NCBI RefSeq assembly: GCF_000690905.1
Contig: NZ_JMCL01000025.1
Coordinates: forward strand, 1 to 64,000
Reading direction: 5' to 3'
DNA length: 64,000 nt
Source of the DNA: Pseudomonas sp. Ant30-3
GTDB taxonomy: Bacteria; Pseudomonadota; Gammaproteobacteria; Pseudomonadales; Pseudomonadaceae
Under the pieces are notes generated by a model. That model made no database searches. It was not told the origin of the DNA and was given only the letters and a program-made list of their open reading frames with translations. The translations under genes were made by a program, and so were the position numbers. Below are positions 48,454 to 57,764 of the stretch, piece after piece; the first letter of the stretch is position 1, and every line of letters starts with the position of its first letter.

Positions 48454-49509
48454 ATGAGCGTACTCAGACCTGGCAATACTCAAGACTCACACCTCGACAC
48501 CCTGCTCGGTGATTCGGGCAAGCTGATCCGAGAGGCACGGCTGAAAATTCTGCGCACGGTTGATACCGTTCAGGTGCAAACCTGCTGGCAGATTGGACGG
48601 CATATCGTGGAGTTCGAGCAGGAGGGGGCTCGGCGGGCGGCGTATGGTAAACGCTTACTTCCAACCCTCGCGATCAACCGGACTACCCAGTTCGGCAAAG
48701 GGTTTGACGAACGCAACCTGCGATACATGCGGGACTTTTATCAGACTTTTCCAATTTGGAGCGCACTGCGTTCCGAATTGAGCTGGACCCATTATCGCCG
48801 CCTGCTCCGCGTAGAGAATGATCGCGCCCGACATTGGTACATGAACGAGTCGGCCGTTCAGAACTGGTCCAGCCGGGCTTTGGAACGCCAGATCAACACG
48901 CTCTACTACGAGCGCCTGCTGGTTAGCCGCGACCGATCTGCCGTTGAGCAGGAGGCCTGCACCAACCTTCAGCAAATGAACGCACAACCCAGAGATTTCA
49001 TCAGAGACCCGGTGATGCTTGAATTTCTGGGCCTGCCCAATGCAGGGCTTACGCAGGAAACCAGTCTCGAACAGCCATTGATCAATCAACTTCAGGCTTT
49101 CTTGCTTGAGCTAGGCAAAGGCTTCGCTTTCATCGCCCGGCAGCAGCGGATAAGCACAGAGAGCAAAGACTTCTACATCGACCTGGTGTTCTACAATTAT
49201 CTGCTTAAGTGCTTTGTCATTTTTGATCTCAAACGTGGCGAGCTGACTCATCAGGACGTAGGGCAGATGGACATGTATGTGCGCATGTATGACGACTTGA
49301 AACGTGGTGCGGAGGATGGTCCGACCGTTGGAATTATTCTTTGCGCACAAAAAGATGAATCGGTAGTGCGTTACTCGATGCTGGAAGGTCATGAGCAATT
49401 GTTCGCCAGCAAGTACAAGTTGGTTCTGCCTAGCGAAGAAGAATTACGTGCGGAACTGGATCGCGAACGCGCGGCGGTCGAAGAGCGGAGACTCGCTCAG
49501 AACACCGGA
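48454..49509 (+). CDS. DUF1016/YhcG-type nuclease-like protein
   Basis: The 352-residue protein matches DUF1016 (PDDEXK nuclease, YhcG family): an N-terminal helical domain (about 15-165; WQIGRHIVEFEQEG, GFDERNLRYMRDFYQTFP, WTHYRRLLRV) and a C-terminal nuclease fold with FYIDLVFYN near 238 and the catalytic FDLKRGELTHQDVGQM near 256-271. Such proteins occur in mobile and defence-rich regions and some associate with restriction systems. I prefer the ATG at 48454 with GGAAG upstream to the GTG at 48442. No methylase or toxin partner is adjacent. The gap 48230-48453 shows nothing. Confidence 0.85.
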
Positions 49510-49550
49510 TAAAGTCTATCGTTGACAGCCACTGGCAGAGGTCATACCTG

Positions 49551-50528
49551 ATGAATCTGGACATCGCATTGCCCACCACTCAAGTGGAGCCGCCGCCAGC
49601 ACAGTCCGTTTCCGGCCACCCCTTCAAAGAGCCCGCCGCAGACGGCTACACCCTTGGCGGTTACACCTGGCGGCATTCGTCTCAAGACATCACTCGTCCA
49701 GTGGTGATCATCAACGCCGCCACATCGGTTCGCTGCCCGCATTACTCGCGCTTCGCCGATTACCTTTTCGACAACGGCTTCGACGTCATCACTTATGATT
49801 ACCGCGGCATTGGCGAGTCGCGACCGTTATCACTGAGACAGTTGCAGGCGTCATGGTCCGACTGGGGCGCGCTGGATTTCGAAGCGATGCTCAAGCGCGC
49901 CAAGCGCGAATTTCCCGGGCAACCCATTGATGTCGTCGGCCACAGCTTTGGTGGCTGTGCTGCAGGCCTGGGCGCATCCGGACACGTCATCCGGAACATG
50001 GTCACCGTCGGCGCGCAATTCGCCTACTGGCGCGACTACGCCCCGGCGCAACGCTGGCGGATGTTTGGCAAGTGGCACGTGGTGATGCCACTGATCACGA
50101 TGCTCTGCGGCTACTTTCCCGGCAAACGCCTGAGCTGGCTCGAAGATACGCCCGCGGGGGTCGTCCGCGACTGGAGCACGCCCACAGGGCTGTATGAAAC
50201 ACGACCCAGTGGTCGCATCATCCACGCGGCCGGCGGCAGCCTGCCCTTCGCCAATGTCAGCGCAAAAATTCTCGCCATCAGCATCACAGACGATCCATAC
50301 GGTACGATTCCGGCCATCGAACGCCTGCTCGCCTACTTCATCAACAGCACAAACACCCACCTGCGGATCGCCCCGGAAGATATCGGCGAACAAGAAGTTG
50401 GACATTTCGCCTTTTTCCGCAGCGCATACCAAGCCACACTATGGCCCATTGCATTGTCCTGGCTGCAACACGGCGAACTGGCCCCCGATACGCCCGGGCG
50501 GACAGTGCCGCGCAGTCAGCCCCTTTAA
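49551..50528 (+). CDS. Alpha/beta hydrolase
   Basis: This 325-residue serine hydrolase belongs to the COG4757-like group. The nucleophile elbow is G-H-S132-F-G-G, the oxyanion region is near NAATSVRCPHYSRF (55-68), the acid is probably in SITDDPYGT near 245 and the histidine is in EVGHFAFFR near 290. There is no signal peptide, so it is cytoplasmic. The substrate is unknown. It begins 38 bases after the DUF1016 gene and is followed by two small paralogues. Confidence 0.8.
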   Translation: MNLDIALPTTQVEPPPAQSVSGHPFKEPAADGYTLGGYTWRHSSQDITRPVVIINAATSVRCPHYSRFADYLFDNGFDVITYDYRGIGESRPLSLRQLQASWSDWGALDFEAMLKRAKREFPGQPIDVVGHSFGGCAAGLGASGHVIRNMVTVGAQFAYWRDYAPAQRWRMFGKWHVVMPLITMLCGYFPGKRLSWLEDTPAGVVRDWSTPTGLYETRPSGRIIHAAGGSLPFANVSAKILAISITDDPYGTIPAIERLLAYFINSTNTHLRIAPEDIGEQEVGHFAFFRSAYQATLWPIALSWLQHGELAPDTPGRTVPRSQPL

Positions 50529-50547
50529 CGTACAACGGATCAAAACC

Positions 50548-50964
50548 ATGGCTTCCGCCAGCAAACAGCAAAAACGTGCCACCCGCGCCAAAGCCAAGGC
50601 CAAGCAAAACCGCACCCAGCGGGCTGCCGCGCCGGTGGAACTGGACCCGAATGATGATCGCATCGACTTCGAGTCGGTCGACCTGACCGATTTGTTCAAG
50701 GAAATGATCGACGCGGAAAAAATCAGCCAGAAAGCCATGTGCACAGCCTTTCTCGAACACCCACTGCTCGCTCTCGTGCTGCAGCAGGAAGGTGAAGAAA
50801 CCGCGACGGACTTCATCATCGGCGCCTTGATCGAGTATCGCCAATGGTCCACCGAAACAGACGAAGCCGGCGCACTGGCCTGGATCGAATCCCCAGCCTT
50901 CCAGGTTGATTACGTAGCGGCCTCCGAAGCCATCGCGGCCCAAAATCCACAGCAACGAGACTAA
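50548..50964 (+). CDS. Small acidic protein with basic N-terminal tail, copy 1
   Basis: I do not recognise this 138-residue protein. The first 25 residues are a K/R/A/Q run (KQQKRATRAKAKAKQNR) and the remainder is acidic and helical (DLTDLFKEMIDAE, HPLLALVLQQEGEETATDFIIGALIEYRQWS). The next gene encodes a clear paralogue. The basic tail suggests contact with nucleic acid or ribosomes. The ATG at 50548 lies 20 bases after the hydrolase stop. Confidence 0.72.
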   Translation: MASASKQQKRATRAKAKAKQNRTQRAAAPVELDPNDDRIDFESVDLTDLFKEMIDAEKISQKAMCTAFLEHPLLALVLQQEGEETATDFIIGALIEYRQWSTETDEAGALAWIESPAFQVDYVAASEAIAAQNPQQRD

Positions 50965-50969
50965 GCCCC

Positions 50970-51464
50970 ATGGCCTCCCTGAATAAGCAGCAGAAACGCG
51001 CAAAGCGCGCAAAAGCGAAAGCCAAGCAAATTCGTGTCAGTGGCAGAGCTCCTCTGGCTGGCGTCAATGATCCAGCCGAAACAGACGGACTTTACGATTC
51101 ATATGAGCTGCCGGAAGGAGAAGACGGGATTCCTGAAAATATCCTGATCATGTTCAGCAACATGCAAATGGAAGAAGAACAGGGTCGCGTCAATATGCTG
51201 GTGAGCATGTTGGTGTCTTTGAGCGTCATCATCAGCGAAGAGCCTGATCTCCTCGACATGGAAAATGCCGATGACGAAGCCATGGCTGCTACACATCTGG
51301 CTGCCGACATGCTGATCGATTATCGGATGTGGGCTGATGGCATCGACCGGGAAGCTGCTCAGCGCTGGCTGGAGGATCCCGAAGTCATCAAGGACTTCGG
51401 CACCGCCCTGGATAGCTACCGCCAGGCAATCGATATCGTGATGGAACCAAAGCACGCTGAGTAA
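50970..51464 (+). CDS. Small acidic protein with basic N-terminal tail, copy 2
   Basis: This 164-residue paralogue of the preceding gene starts 6 bases after it. It has the same N-terminus (MASLNKQQKRAKRAKAKAKQ) and the same C-terminal helix pattern (AADMLIDYRMWADGIDREAAQRWLEDPEV versus LIEYRQWSTETDEAGALAWIESP). An acidic middle insertion (GLYDSYELPEGEDG) accounts for the extra length. No known family is evident. A long perfect-stem terminator follows. Confidence 0.72.
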   Translation: MASLNKQQKRAKRAKAKAKQIRVSGRAPLAGVNDPAETDGLYDSYELPEGEDGIPENILIMFSNMQMEEEQGRVNMLVSMLVSLSVIISEEPDLLDMENADDEAMAATHLAADMLIDYRMWADGIDREAAQRWLEDPEVIKDFGTALDSYRQAIDIVMEPKHAE

Positions 51465-51553
51465 TTCACGGCAGAGTTGGCTTTTTCATGGATACGGCTA
51501 TTTCTGGCTTCACGACATCAACATCTGCATGTTCGCCATCAAGAACAAACCGC

Positions 51554-51591
51554 AAAAACGGCCGCCTGTCATTCCTGACAGCGGCCGTTTT
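51554..51591. terminator. Bidirectional terminator
   Basis: AAAACGGCCGC-c-TGTCA-ttcc-TGACA-GCGGCCGTTTT, with A- and T-tracts on the two sides, between converging genes. Confidence 0.93.
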
Positions 51592-51608
51592 GCGTCATCC
51601 CTGAAACA

Positions 51609-53000
51609 TCAATTCAACGCAACTGCCCCGACTCTTTGCAACTTGCGACGCCGAGACACAAACAGGCCAGCAGCGACCACAAGCACGCTCAGCAAACCGG
51701 TTGCGAGGATTTCCACGCGATGGGCTTCCTGAAACAGCATGATCGTCAGCACGCCGACAATGCACACAATGACGGCGTAGGTCAGGCCGGGGAAAAGCCA
51801 CATCTGGAACTCGACTTTCTCCCCGGCCGCTTTACGTTTCTGACGCATGCGCAGCTGGGAAACCGCGATCACCAAATAAACCAGCAACGCGATGGCGCCG
51901 GAGCTGGCCAGGAGGAATTCGAACACGGCAGCCGGTGCTACGTAGTTGGCAAATACCGCCAGGAATGCAGCGCCGGTCGATAGCATGACGGCCCAATACG
52001 GCGTGCCGCTGCGATTGGTGCGCGTGGAGACGGCCGGCGCATCGCCGCGCTTGCCCAGCGAGAACATCATCCGCGAAGCGGTATAGAGCGCCGAATTCAG
52101 GCAACTGGTGACAGCCACCAGCACCACGATGTCGACGATCAGCTTGGCGTTCGGGATGCCCATCCGCTCAAGCACTGTCTGATAGGAGCCGACGCTGGCC
52201 AGTACCGGGTCGTTCCAAGGCACCAGCGCCACGACGATGAAAATCGACACGAGGTAAAACAAGCCGATCCGCCAGATCACCGAGTTGGTTGCCTTGGAGA
52301 TTTGCTTGCCGGGGTCCTTGGACTCCGCCGCGGCGATGGTCACGATCTCCGTACCCATGAAGGAAAACATGGTGGTCAGCATGGCAGCGAGTACCGCGCC
52401 CATGCCGTTCGGCAGGAAACCTTGAGTGTCGAACAGGTGCGAGACGCCGCTGACCTGGCTGGTCGGCAGGAAGCCGAAAATGGCCAGAACACCCAACGCA
52501 ATGAAGCCGACAATCGCAATGACCTTGATCAGAGCGAACCAGAACTCGAACTCACCGTAATTCTTCACGCTGAACAGGTTGGTCGCGGTCAGCAGCAGTG
52601 TGATCACCAGGGTGAATGCCCAAATCGCGATGTTCGGGAACCACGCATGCAGAATGGTCGCCGCGGCGTTGGCTTCCAGCGGAATCACCAACACCCAGAA
52701 CCACCAGTACAACCAGCCGATGGTAAAACCGGCCCAGTGGCCGATCGCACGATCGGCGTAGGTCGAAAACGAGCCAGTGTCCGGTGAAGCGACAGCCATT
52801 TCGCCGAGCATGCGCATGACCAGCACGACTAACGTACCGGCGGCCGCATAGGCCAACAGCACAGCTGGGCCTGCCGCAGCGATGGCGTGGCCGGAGCCGA
52901 CGAACAGGCCGGCACCGATAACCCCGGCGATCGACAGCATGGTCACATGACGCGGTTTGAGCCCCTGTTCGAGGCCGTTGGAGCTTGGGTTACTGCTCAT
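51609..53000 (-). CDS. Amino-acid permease, GabP-like (APC superfamily)
   Basis: This 463-residue, 12-helix transporter is of the AAT family, with the N-terminal signature LKPRHVTMLSIAGVIGAGLFVGSG and the TM3 block MAVASPDTGSFSTYADRAIGHWAGF. The ATG at 53000 is chosen because the family starts near SSNxxLxxGLKxRHV; the in-frame extension to 53186 has no family match. GABA or a related amino acid is the likely substrate by resemblance to GabP; not certain. Confidence 0.87.
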   Translation of the reverse strand: MSSNPSSNGLEQGLKPRHVTMLSIAGVIGAGLFVGSGHAIAAAGPAVLLAYAAAGTLVVLVMRMLGEMAVASPDTGSFSTYADRAIGHWAGFTIGWLYWWFWVLVIPLEANAAATILHAWFPNIAIWAFTLVITLLLTATNLFSVKNYGEFEFWFALIKVIAIVGFIALGVLAIFGFLPTSQVSGVSHLFDTQGFLPNGMGAVLAAMLTTMFSFMGTEIVTIAAAESKDPGKQISKATNSVIWRIGLFYLVSIFIVVALVPWNDPVLASVGSYQTVLERMGIPNAKLIVDIVVLVAVTSCLNSALYTASRMMFSLGKRGDAPAVSTRTNRSGTPYWAVMLSTGAAFLAVFANYVAPAAVFEFLLASSGAIALLVYLVIAVSQLRMRQKRKAAGEKVEFQMWLFPGLTYAVIVCIVGVLTIMLFQEAHRVEILATGLLSVLVVAAGLFVSRRRKLQRVGAVALN

Positions 53001-53561
53001 AAAACTACCTTTGTAAGGGAAAGCGGTGTGCGTCCATCCCGCCGACATTCCTTTCTCGTAAAAAGAAACCAACGGGGCGTTTCTTATTCCGCACGCAATA
53101 ATTGCGCCAAAATGTAACAAAGTCTGTAAACCCGAGGGCTGAGGACTGACCGGACGGTCATCGCAAGTCATTGAGATTAATGGCAATTCGCCAGAGCGTT
53201 ACCCTGCGACTCACTTTCAGGACGAATACCCGCACCAGAAACCCAGCACAAAAATGCCGGTCGCCCAATAAAAGTGCAGATCAGCCACGTTTGGCGGATA
53301 GCGCTTCCAGTACCCCGCCAAAGCTGGCACCATCGCGCCTTTTTTTAGGCGACACCTGCAGCGTTATAGCTAAAAGCAGGCTTCAAACAGCTGTTCGGTT
53401 GATAGCAGCGCGACAGTCTGCTGCGCCGATGCGACAACCGACCGCACGCCACCCGTTTACCGCCCCAACCGCTGTTGGCTGCCATTCAGACGCTATGCTA
53501 GCTTGGCCGCCTCGCCAGGAAGGCCGCTAACAGCAGGAGCGAAATATTATGAGGAACGCAC
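53001..53561. other. Divergent intergenic region before the ABC importer
   Basis: This 561-base gap contains a small hairpin CGCC-ttttttt-aGGCG near 53335-53352 and an A/T-rich patch near 53080-53120. A 119-codon frame at 53171-53530 has no ribosome binding site or recognisable product. It should carry the promoters of the permease and the ABC operon; I cannot place them. Confidence 0.55.
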
Positions 53562-54335
53562 ATGGCTGAGGCCACGCCCGCGCTTGAAATCCGCAACTTG
53601 CACAAACGCTACGGCCAGCTCGAGGTGCTTAAAGGCATCTCGCTGACCGCCCGCGACGGCGATGTGATCTCGATCCTGGGTTCCTCCGGTTCCGGCAAGT
53701 CCACGTTCCTGCGTTGCATCAATCTGCTGGAAAACCCGCATCTGGGTCAGATCCTCGTGGCGGGTGAAGAACTCAAGCTCAAAGCCGCGAAGAACGGCGA
53801 ACTGGTTGCTGCCGATGGCAAGCAGATCAATCGCCTGCGCAGTCAAATCGGTTTTGTGTTTCAAAACTTCAATCTGTGGCCGCACATGAGCGTGCTCGAT
53901 AACATCATCGAAGCCCCGCGCCGCGTGCTCGGTCAGAGTAAAGCCGAGGCCACCGAAGTCGCCGAGGCCTTGCTGGCCAAGGTCGGCATCGCCGACAAAC
54001 GCCACGCCTACCCCGCCGAACTGTCGGGCGGCCAGCAGCAACGCGCGGCCATCGCCCGCACACTGGCGATGCAGCCCAAGGTGATTCTGTTCGACGAACC
54101 CACTTCCGCGCTTGACCCGGAAATGGTCCAGGAAGTACTTAATGTCATCCGTGCATTGGCCGAAGAAGGCCGCACCATGTTGCTCGTGACCCATGAGATG
54201 GGCTTTGCTCGTCAGGTCTCCAGCGAAGTGGTGTTCCTCCACCAGGGCCTGGTAGAAGAGCAAGGATCGCCACAGCAGGTGTTCGACAACCCGCTTTCGG
54301 CGCGCTGCAAACAATTCATGTCCAGCAACCGCTAA
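53562..54335 (+). CDS. Basic amino-acid ABC importer ATPase (HisP/AotP-like)
   Basis: In the 257-residue ATPase, Walker A is GSSGSGKST at about 45-53, the Q-loop is VFQNFNLWPHM, the signature is LSGGQQQRAAIAR near 150 and Walker B is ILFDEPTSALDPE. The extra block EELKLKAAKNGELVAADGKQ before the Q-loop is typical of HisP-type ATPases of lysine/arginine/ornithine/histidine importers. GAGGAA precedes the start. It leads ATPase-binding protein-permease-permease, an order shared with PA5152-PA5155 of P. aeruginosa. Confidence 0.92.
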   Translation: MAEATPALEIRNLHKRYGQLEVLKGISLTARDGDVISILGSSGSGKSTFLRCINLLENPHLGQILVAGEELKLKAAKNGELVAADGKQINRLRSQIGFVFQNFNLWPHMSVLDNIIEAPRRVLGQSKAEATEVAEALLAKVGIADKRHAYPAELSGGQQQRAAIARTLAMQPKVILFDEPTSALDPEMVQEVLNVIRALAEEGRTMLLVTHEMGFARQVSSEVVFLHQGLVEEQGSPQQVFDNPLSARCKQFMSSNR

Positions 54336-54348
54336 CGGAGCTATCCAC

Positions 54349-55095
54349 ATGCAGAACTTCAAAAAAATCTTCCTGGCAGCCGCCGTCACCCTGGCGTTCA
54401 GCGCCGGTGCCGCCGCCGAAACCTTGAAGATGGGCATCGAAGCGGCTTACCCGCCGTTCAATAACAAAGATGCCAGCGGCAACGTTGTCGGCTTCGACAA
54501 GGAAATCGGCGACGCACTGTGCGCCAAGATGAAAGTTGAATGCACCGTGGTCACCTCTGACTGGGACGGCATCATCCCGGCCCTGAACGCGAAGAAGTTC
54601 GACTTCCTGATCTCTTCGATGTCGATCACCGACGAGCGCAAGCAAGCGGTCGACTTCACCGACCCGTACTACTCCAACAAACTGCAATTCATCGCGCCGA
54701 AAAACGTCGAATTCAAAACCGACAAGGATTCCCTGCAAGGCAAAGTGATCGGCGCACAACGTGCGACCCTCGCCGGCACCTGGATGGAAGACAACATGGA
54801 AGGCGTCGAAGTCAAACTCTACGACACCCAGGAAAATGCCTACCTCGACCTGACCTCCGGTCGTCTCGACGGCATCCTGGCCGACAAGTACGTCAACTAT
54901 GAGTGGCTGAAAAGCGACGCTGGCAAGTCGTACGAATTCAAAGGCGACCCGGTGGAAGAAAGCGACAAGATCGGTATCGCAGTCCGTAAAGGCGATGAGA
55001 TTCGCAACAGGCTGAACACCGCTCTGAAAGAAATCGTTGCCGACGGCACCTACAAGAAAATCAACGACAAGTACTTCCCGTTCAGCATCTATTGA
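54349..55095 (+). CDS. Basic amino-acid binding protein of the importer
   Basis: This 248-residue periplasmic SBP_bac_3 protein has a signal peptide cut near GAAAAE. The ligand region resembles the lysine/arginine/ornithine-binding family: GIEAAYPPFNNKDASG near 29, DWDGIIPALNAKKFDFLISSMSIT, and the acid-bearing LDGILADKYVNYEW. It begins 13 bases after the ATPase. Whether histidine, arginine or octopine is preferred cannot be read by eye. Confidence 0.92.
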   Translation: MQNFKKIFLAAAVTLAFSAGAAAETLKMGIEAAYPPFNNKDASGNVVGFDKEIGDALCAKMKVECTVVTSDWDGIIPALNAKKFDFLISSMSITDERKQAVDFTDPYYSNKLQFIAPKNVEFKTDKDSLQGKVIGAQRATLAGTWMEDNMEGVEVKLYDTQENAYLDLTSGRLDGILADKYVNYEWLKSDAGKSYEFKGDPVEESDKIGIAVRKGDEIRNRLNTALKEIVADGTYKKINDKYFPFSIY

Positions 55096-55172
55096 TTCTG
55101 ACCTGCCGGACCGACGCTGTTCTCTGACGGCGCCGGTCCCCGGCATTGCCTGCCGCGATTGAAAAGAATTCC

Positions 55173-55868
55173 ATGACTATCGATCTCTACGGATTCGGCC
55201 CCGCGCTCGCCGCTGGCGCGCTGATGACTGTGAAACTGGCACTCTCTGCCTTGTGTCTCGGGCTGGTGCTCGGCCTGCTCGGCGCTTTGGCCAAGACTTC
55301 CCCGTACAAGCCGCTGCAATGGCTTGGCGGCACGTATTCCACGTTGGTTCGCGGCATTCCGGAATTGCTCTGGGTGCTGCTGATCTACTTCGGCACGGTC
55401 AATCTGATGCGTGCCCTGGGCGAATTTTTCGGCAAGCCCGACCTCGAACTCAACGCGTTCTCCGCTGGCGTTATCGCGCTGGGCCTGTGCTTCGGCGCGT
55501 ATGCCACGGAAGTTTTCCGGGGTGCGATCCTGGCGATCCCCAAAGGACACCGTGAAGCCGGCGTCGCCTTGGGCCTGTCGAAATTTCGCATCTTCACCAA
55601 GCTGATCATGCCGCAGATGTGGCGCATCGCCCTGCCCGGCCTGGGCAACCTGTTCATGATCCTGATGAAAGACACCGCGCTGGTGTCGGTGATCGGCCTG
55701 GAAGAAATCATGCGCCACGCGCAAATCGGCGTGACCGTGTCCAAGCAACCTTTCACCTTCTATATGGTTGCCGCGTTCATGTACCTGGGCCTGACGATTC
55801 TGGCCATGACCGGCATGCACTTCATGGAAAAACGCGCCGCTCGCGGCTTCGCGAGGAGCACCCAATGA
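55173..55868 (+). CDS. ABC importer permease 1 (HisQ-like)
   Basis: This 231-residue inner-membrane permease has about five helices and the EAA loop HREAGVALGLSKFRIFTKLIMPQMWRIALPG near residues 129-160. The ATG at 55173 gives the family N-terminus MTIDLYGFGPALAAG; an upstream in-frame start is not supported. It overlaps permease 2 by ATGA. Confidence 0.92.
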   Translation: MTIDLYGFGPALAAGALMTVKLALSALCLGLVLGLLGALAKTSPYKPLQWLGGTYSTLVRGIPELLWVLLIYFGTVNLMRALGEFFGKPDLELNAFSAGVIALGLCFGAYATEVFRGAILAIPKGHREAGVALGLSKFRIFTKLIMPQMWRIALPGLGNLFMILMKDTALVSVIGLEEIMRHAQIGVTVSKQPFTFYMVAAFMYLGLTILAMTGMHFMEKRAARGFARSTQ

Positions 55869-56554
55869 ACTGGGAAGTCATCATCAAATGGCTGCCGAAA
55901 CTGGCCCAGGGCGCCACGCTGACCCTGGAGCTGGTGGCCATTGCAGTGATCGCCGGGTTGCTGCTGGCGATCCCGCTGGGCATCGCCCGGTCATCACGTC
56001 TCTGGTACGTGCGCGCGTTTCCCTACGCCTACATCTTCTTTTTCCGCGGTACGCCGTTATTGGTTCAGCTGTTCCTGGTCTACTACGGCCTAGCGCAGTT
56101 TGACGCGGTGCGTAACAGCTCAATGTGGCCGTACCTGCGCAGTCCGTTCTGGTGCGCGACCGCCACCATGACGCTGCACACGGCTGCCTACATTGCCGAG
56201 ATCCTGCGCGGCTCGATTCAGGCGATCCCGAAGGGCGAGATCGAAGCCGCCCGGGCGCTGGGCATGTCTCGCGCCAAAGCAATGTTTTACATCATCCTGC
56301 CGCGTGCCACACGCATCGGGTTACCGGCGTACAGCAACGAAGTGATCCTGATGCTCAAGGCCAGCGCCCTGGCCAGTACCGTGACGTTGCTGGAGCTGAC
56401 CGGCATGGCCCGCACCATCATTGCGCGGACCTACCTGCCGGTGGAGATCTTCTTTGCCGCGGGCATGTTCTATCTGCTGATGGCGTTTGTACTGGTCCGC
56501 GGCTTCAAGCTGCTGGAGCGCTGGCTGCGCGTCGATGCCTGCCAAGGGCGCTGA
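55865..56554 (+). CDS. ABC importer permease 2 (HisM-like)
   Basis: This 229-residue partner of permease 1 has EAA loop EIEAARALGMSRAKAMFYIILPRATRIGLPAYSNE near 120-155. The ATG at 55865 lies inside the stop of permease 1, so the two are made together. Its 3' end is shared with the first 20 bases of the following methyltransferase gene. Confidence 0.93.
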   Translation: MNWEVIIKWLPKLAQGATLTLELVAIAVIAGLLLAIPLGIARSSRLWYVRAFPYAYIFFFRGTPLLVQLFLVYYGLAQFDAVRNSSMWPYLRSPFWCATATMTLHTAAYIAEILRGSIQAIPKGEIEAARALGMSRAKAMFYIILPRATRIGLPAYSNEVILMLKASALASTVTLLELTGMARTIIARTYLPVEIFFAAGMFYLLMAFVLVRGFKLLERWLRVDACQGR

Positions 56555-57764
56555 TCCCTGCGTGTTGACGGGCGAGAACCTACTCGCCCGCTTCACCGCG
56601 CTGGATGCGTTTCTGACAGAGCATCAGGCGTTATGGAAGCCTCGGCCGTTCACACATCTGCAGCTCCCCTGGGAAGCGTCCTACCCGCAATTGGCTGCAT
56701 GGCTACGGCAACGTTCGCTGGAAGATGCGGAAAGCGCGCATAACCAGCCTGCACGTCTTGATGCACCAGAACCCTTCGCTTCACTGGCGGCCATGTCGCT
56801 TGAGCTGAGTGCGGTGGGTGAGTTGCCTTCGCGTGAACTTGAAGCGGCAGCCCATCGCTTGAACGTTGATGTGCCGGGGCGTAAATGGCAGCAGATCGAG
56901 GCGTTTGCCAGTCGGTTGATATTTACCGCAAATCCCACCCATTGGCTGGATTGGTGTTCGGGTAAAGGGCATTTAGGTCGGAGGTTGTTGCAACATTCTC
57001 AGCAGCTCACTTGCCTGGAGTACGATCCGGCGCTGGTCACAAGTGGGCAAGCGCTCAGCCAGCGTCATCAGTTGCACGCTCTACATGTCGAGCAGGATGT
57101 TCTGGCGCCAGGCGTCGCTTCTTTATTGAACGCCTCGCACACGCCGGTCGCGTTGCACGCTTGCGGTGATCTGCACGTGCGGCTGATTCAGCTCGCCAGC
57201 GCGGCCGGTTGCAAACAACTGGCGATCGCGCCGTGCTGTTACAACCGAATCAGTTCTACCGCTTACCAGCCAATTTCCCGCGCTGGCTTGAGATCCGACT
57301 TACAGCTTTCACTCAACGATCTGTCGCTACCCGCGAGTGAGACCGTCACCGCCGGCGCCCGCGTCAGACGTCAACGCGATACCTCGATGGCCCGGCGCCT
57401 GGCTTTCGACCTGCTGCAACGGGAGTTGCGCGGTGTTGATGAATATCTGCCTACGCCGTCCCTGCCGAGTTCCTGGCTGGATAAATCCTTCGCTGATTAC
57501 TGCCATCATCTGGCCGCGCTGAATGAGTTATCCACAACGGGCGTGCAGGACTGGTCGGCGCTTGAAGCCGCTGGATGGCAGCGATTGGCCGAAGTGCGCA
57601 ATCTTGAGCTACTGCGGGGACTTTTTCGGCGCCCGCTTGAGCTCTGGCTGGTGCTTGATCGGGCGCTTTTCCTGTTCGAGCAAGGTTACGACGTCAGACT
57701 CGGCACCTTCTGTGAAACCCCGCTTACACCGCGCAATTTCATGTTGCTTGCGGAGAAGTCTTGA
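56535..57764 (+). CDS. SAM-dependent methyltransferase (PF13679 type)
   Basis: The 409-residue protein has a SAM-binding core starting at WLDWCSGKGHLGRRLLQ near 136, followed by the acidic loop LEYDPALV, and the motif HACGDLHVRL then IAPCCYNRI near 222-245. This is the Methyltransf_32 pattern shared with Trm13-like and related RNA methylases. The N-terminal part shows no known domain. It overlaps the permease gene by 20 bases, so it may be translated as part of the ABC operon; a functional tie to amino-acid uptake is not evident. Confidence 0.8.
   Translation: MPAKGADPCVLTGENLLARFTALDAFLTEHQALWKPRPFTHLQLPWEASYPQLAAWLRQRSLEDAESAHNQPARLDAPEPFASLAAMSLELSAVGELPSRELEAAAHRLNVDVPGRKWQQIEAFASRLIFTANPTHWLDWCSGKGHLGRRLLQHSQQLTCLEYDPALVTSGQALSQRHQLHALHVEQDVLAPGVASLLNASHTPVALHACGDLHVRLIQLASAAGCKQLAIAPCCYNRISSTAYQPISRAGLRSDLQLSLNDLSLPASETVTAGARVRRQRDTSMARRLAFDLLQRELRGVDEYLPTPSLPSSWLDKSFADYCHHLAALNELSTTGVQDWSALEAAGWQRLAEVRNLELLRGLFRRPLELWLVLDRALFLFEQGYDVRLGTFCETPLTPRNFMLLAEKS

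Noticed and set aside
48454-49509. DUF1016 protein as part of a complete restriction or toxin-antitoxin system
   Set aside because: Neighbours are a transporter and a hydrolase; no methylase, specificity subunit or antitoxin is present.
53171-53530. A 119-codon frame upstream of the ABC ATPase
   Set aside because: Low-complexity R/T/P composition, no ribosome binding site and no family resemblance; likely chance in GC-rich DNA.
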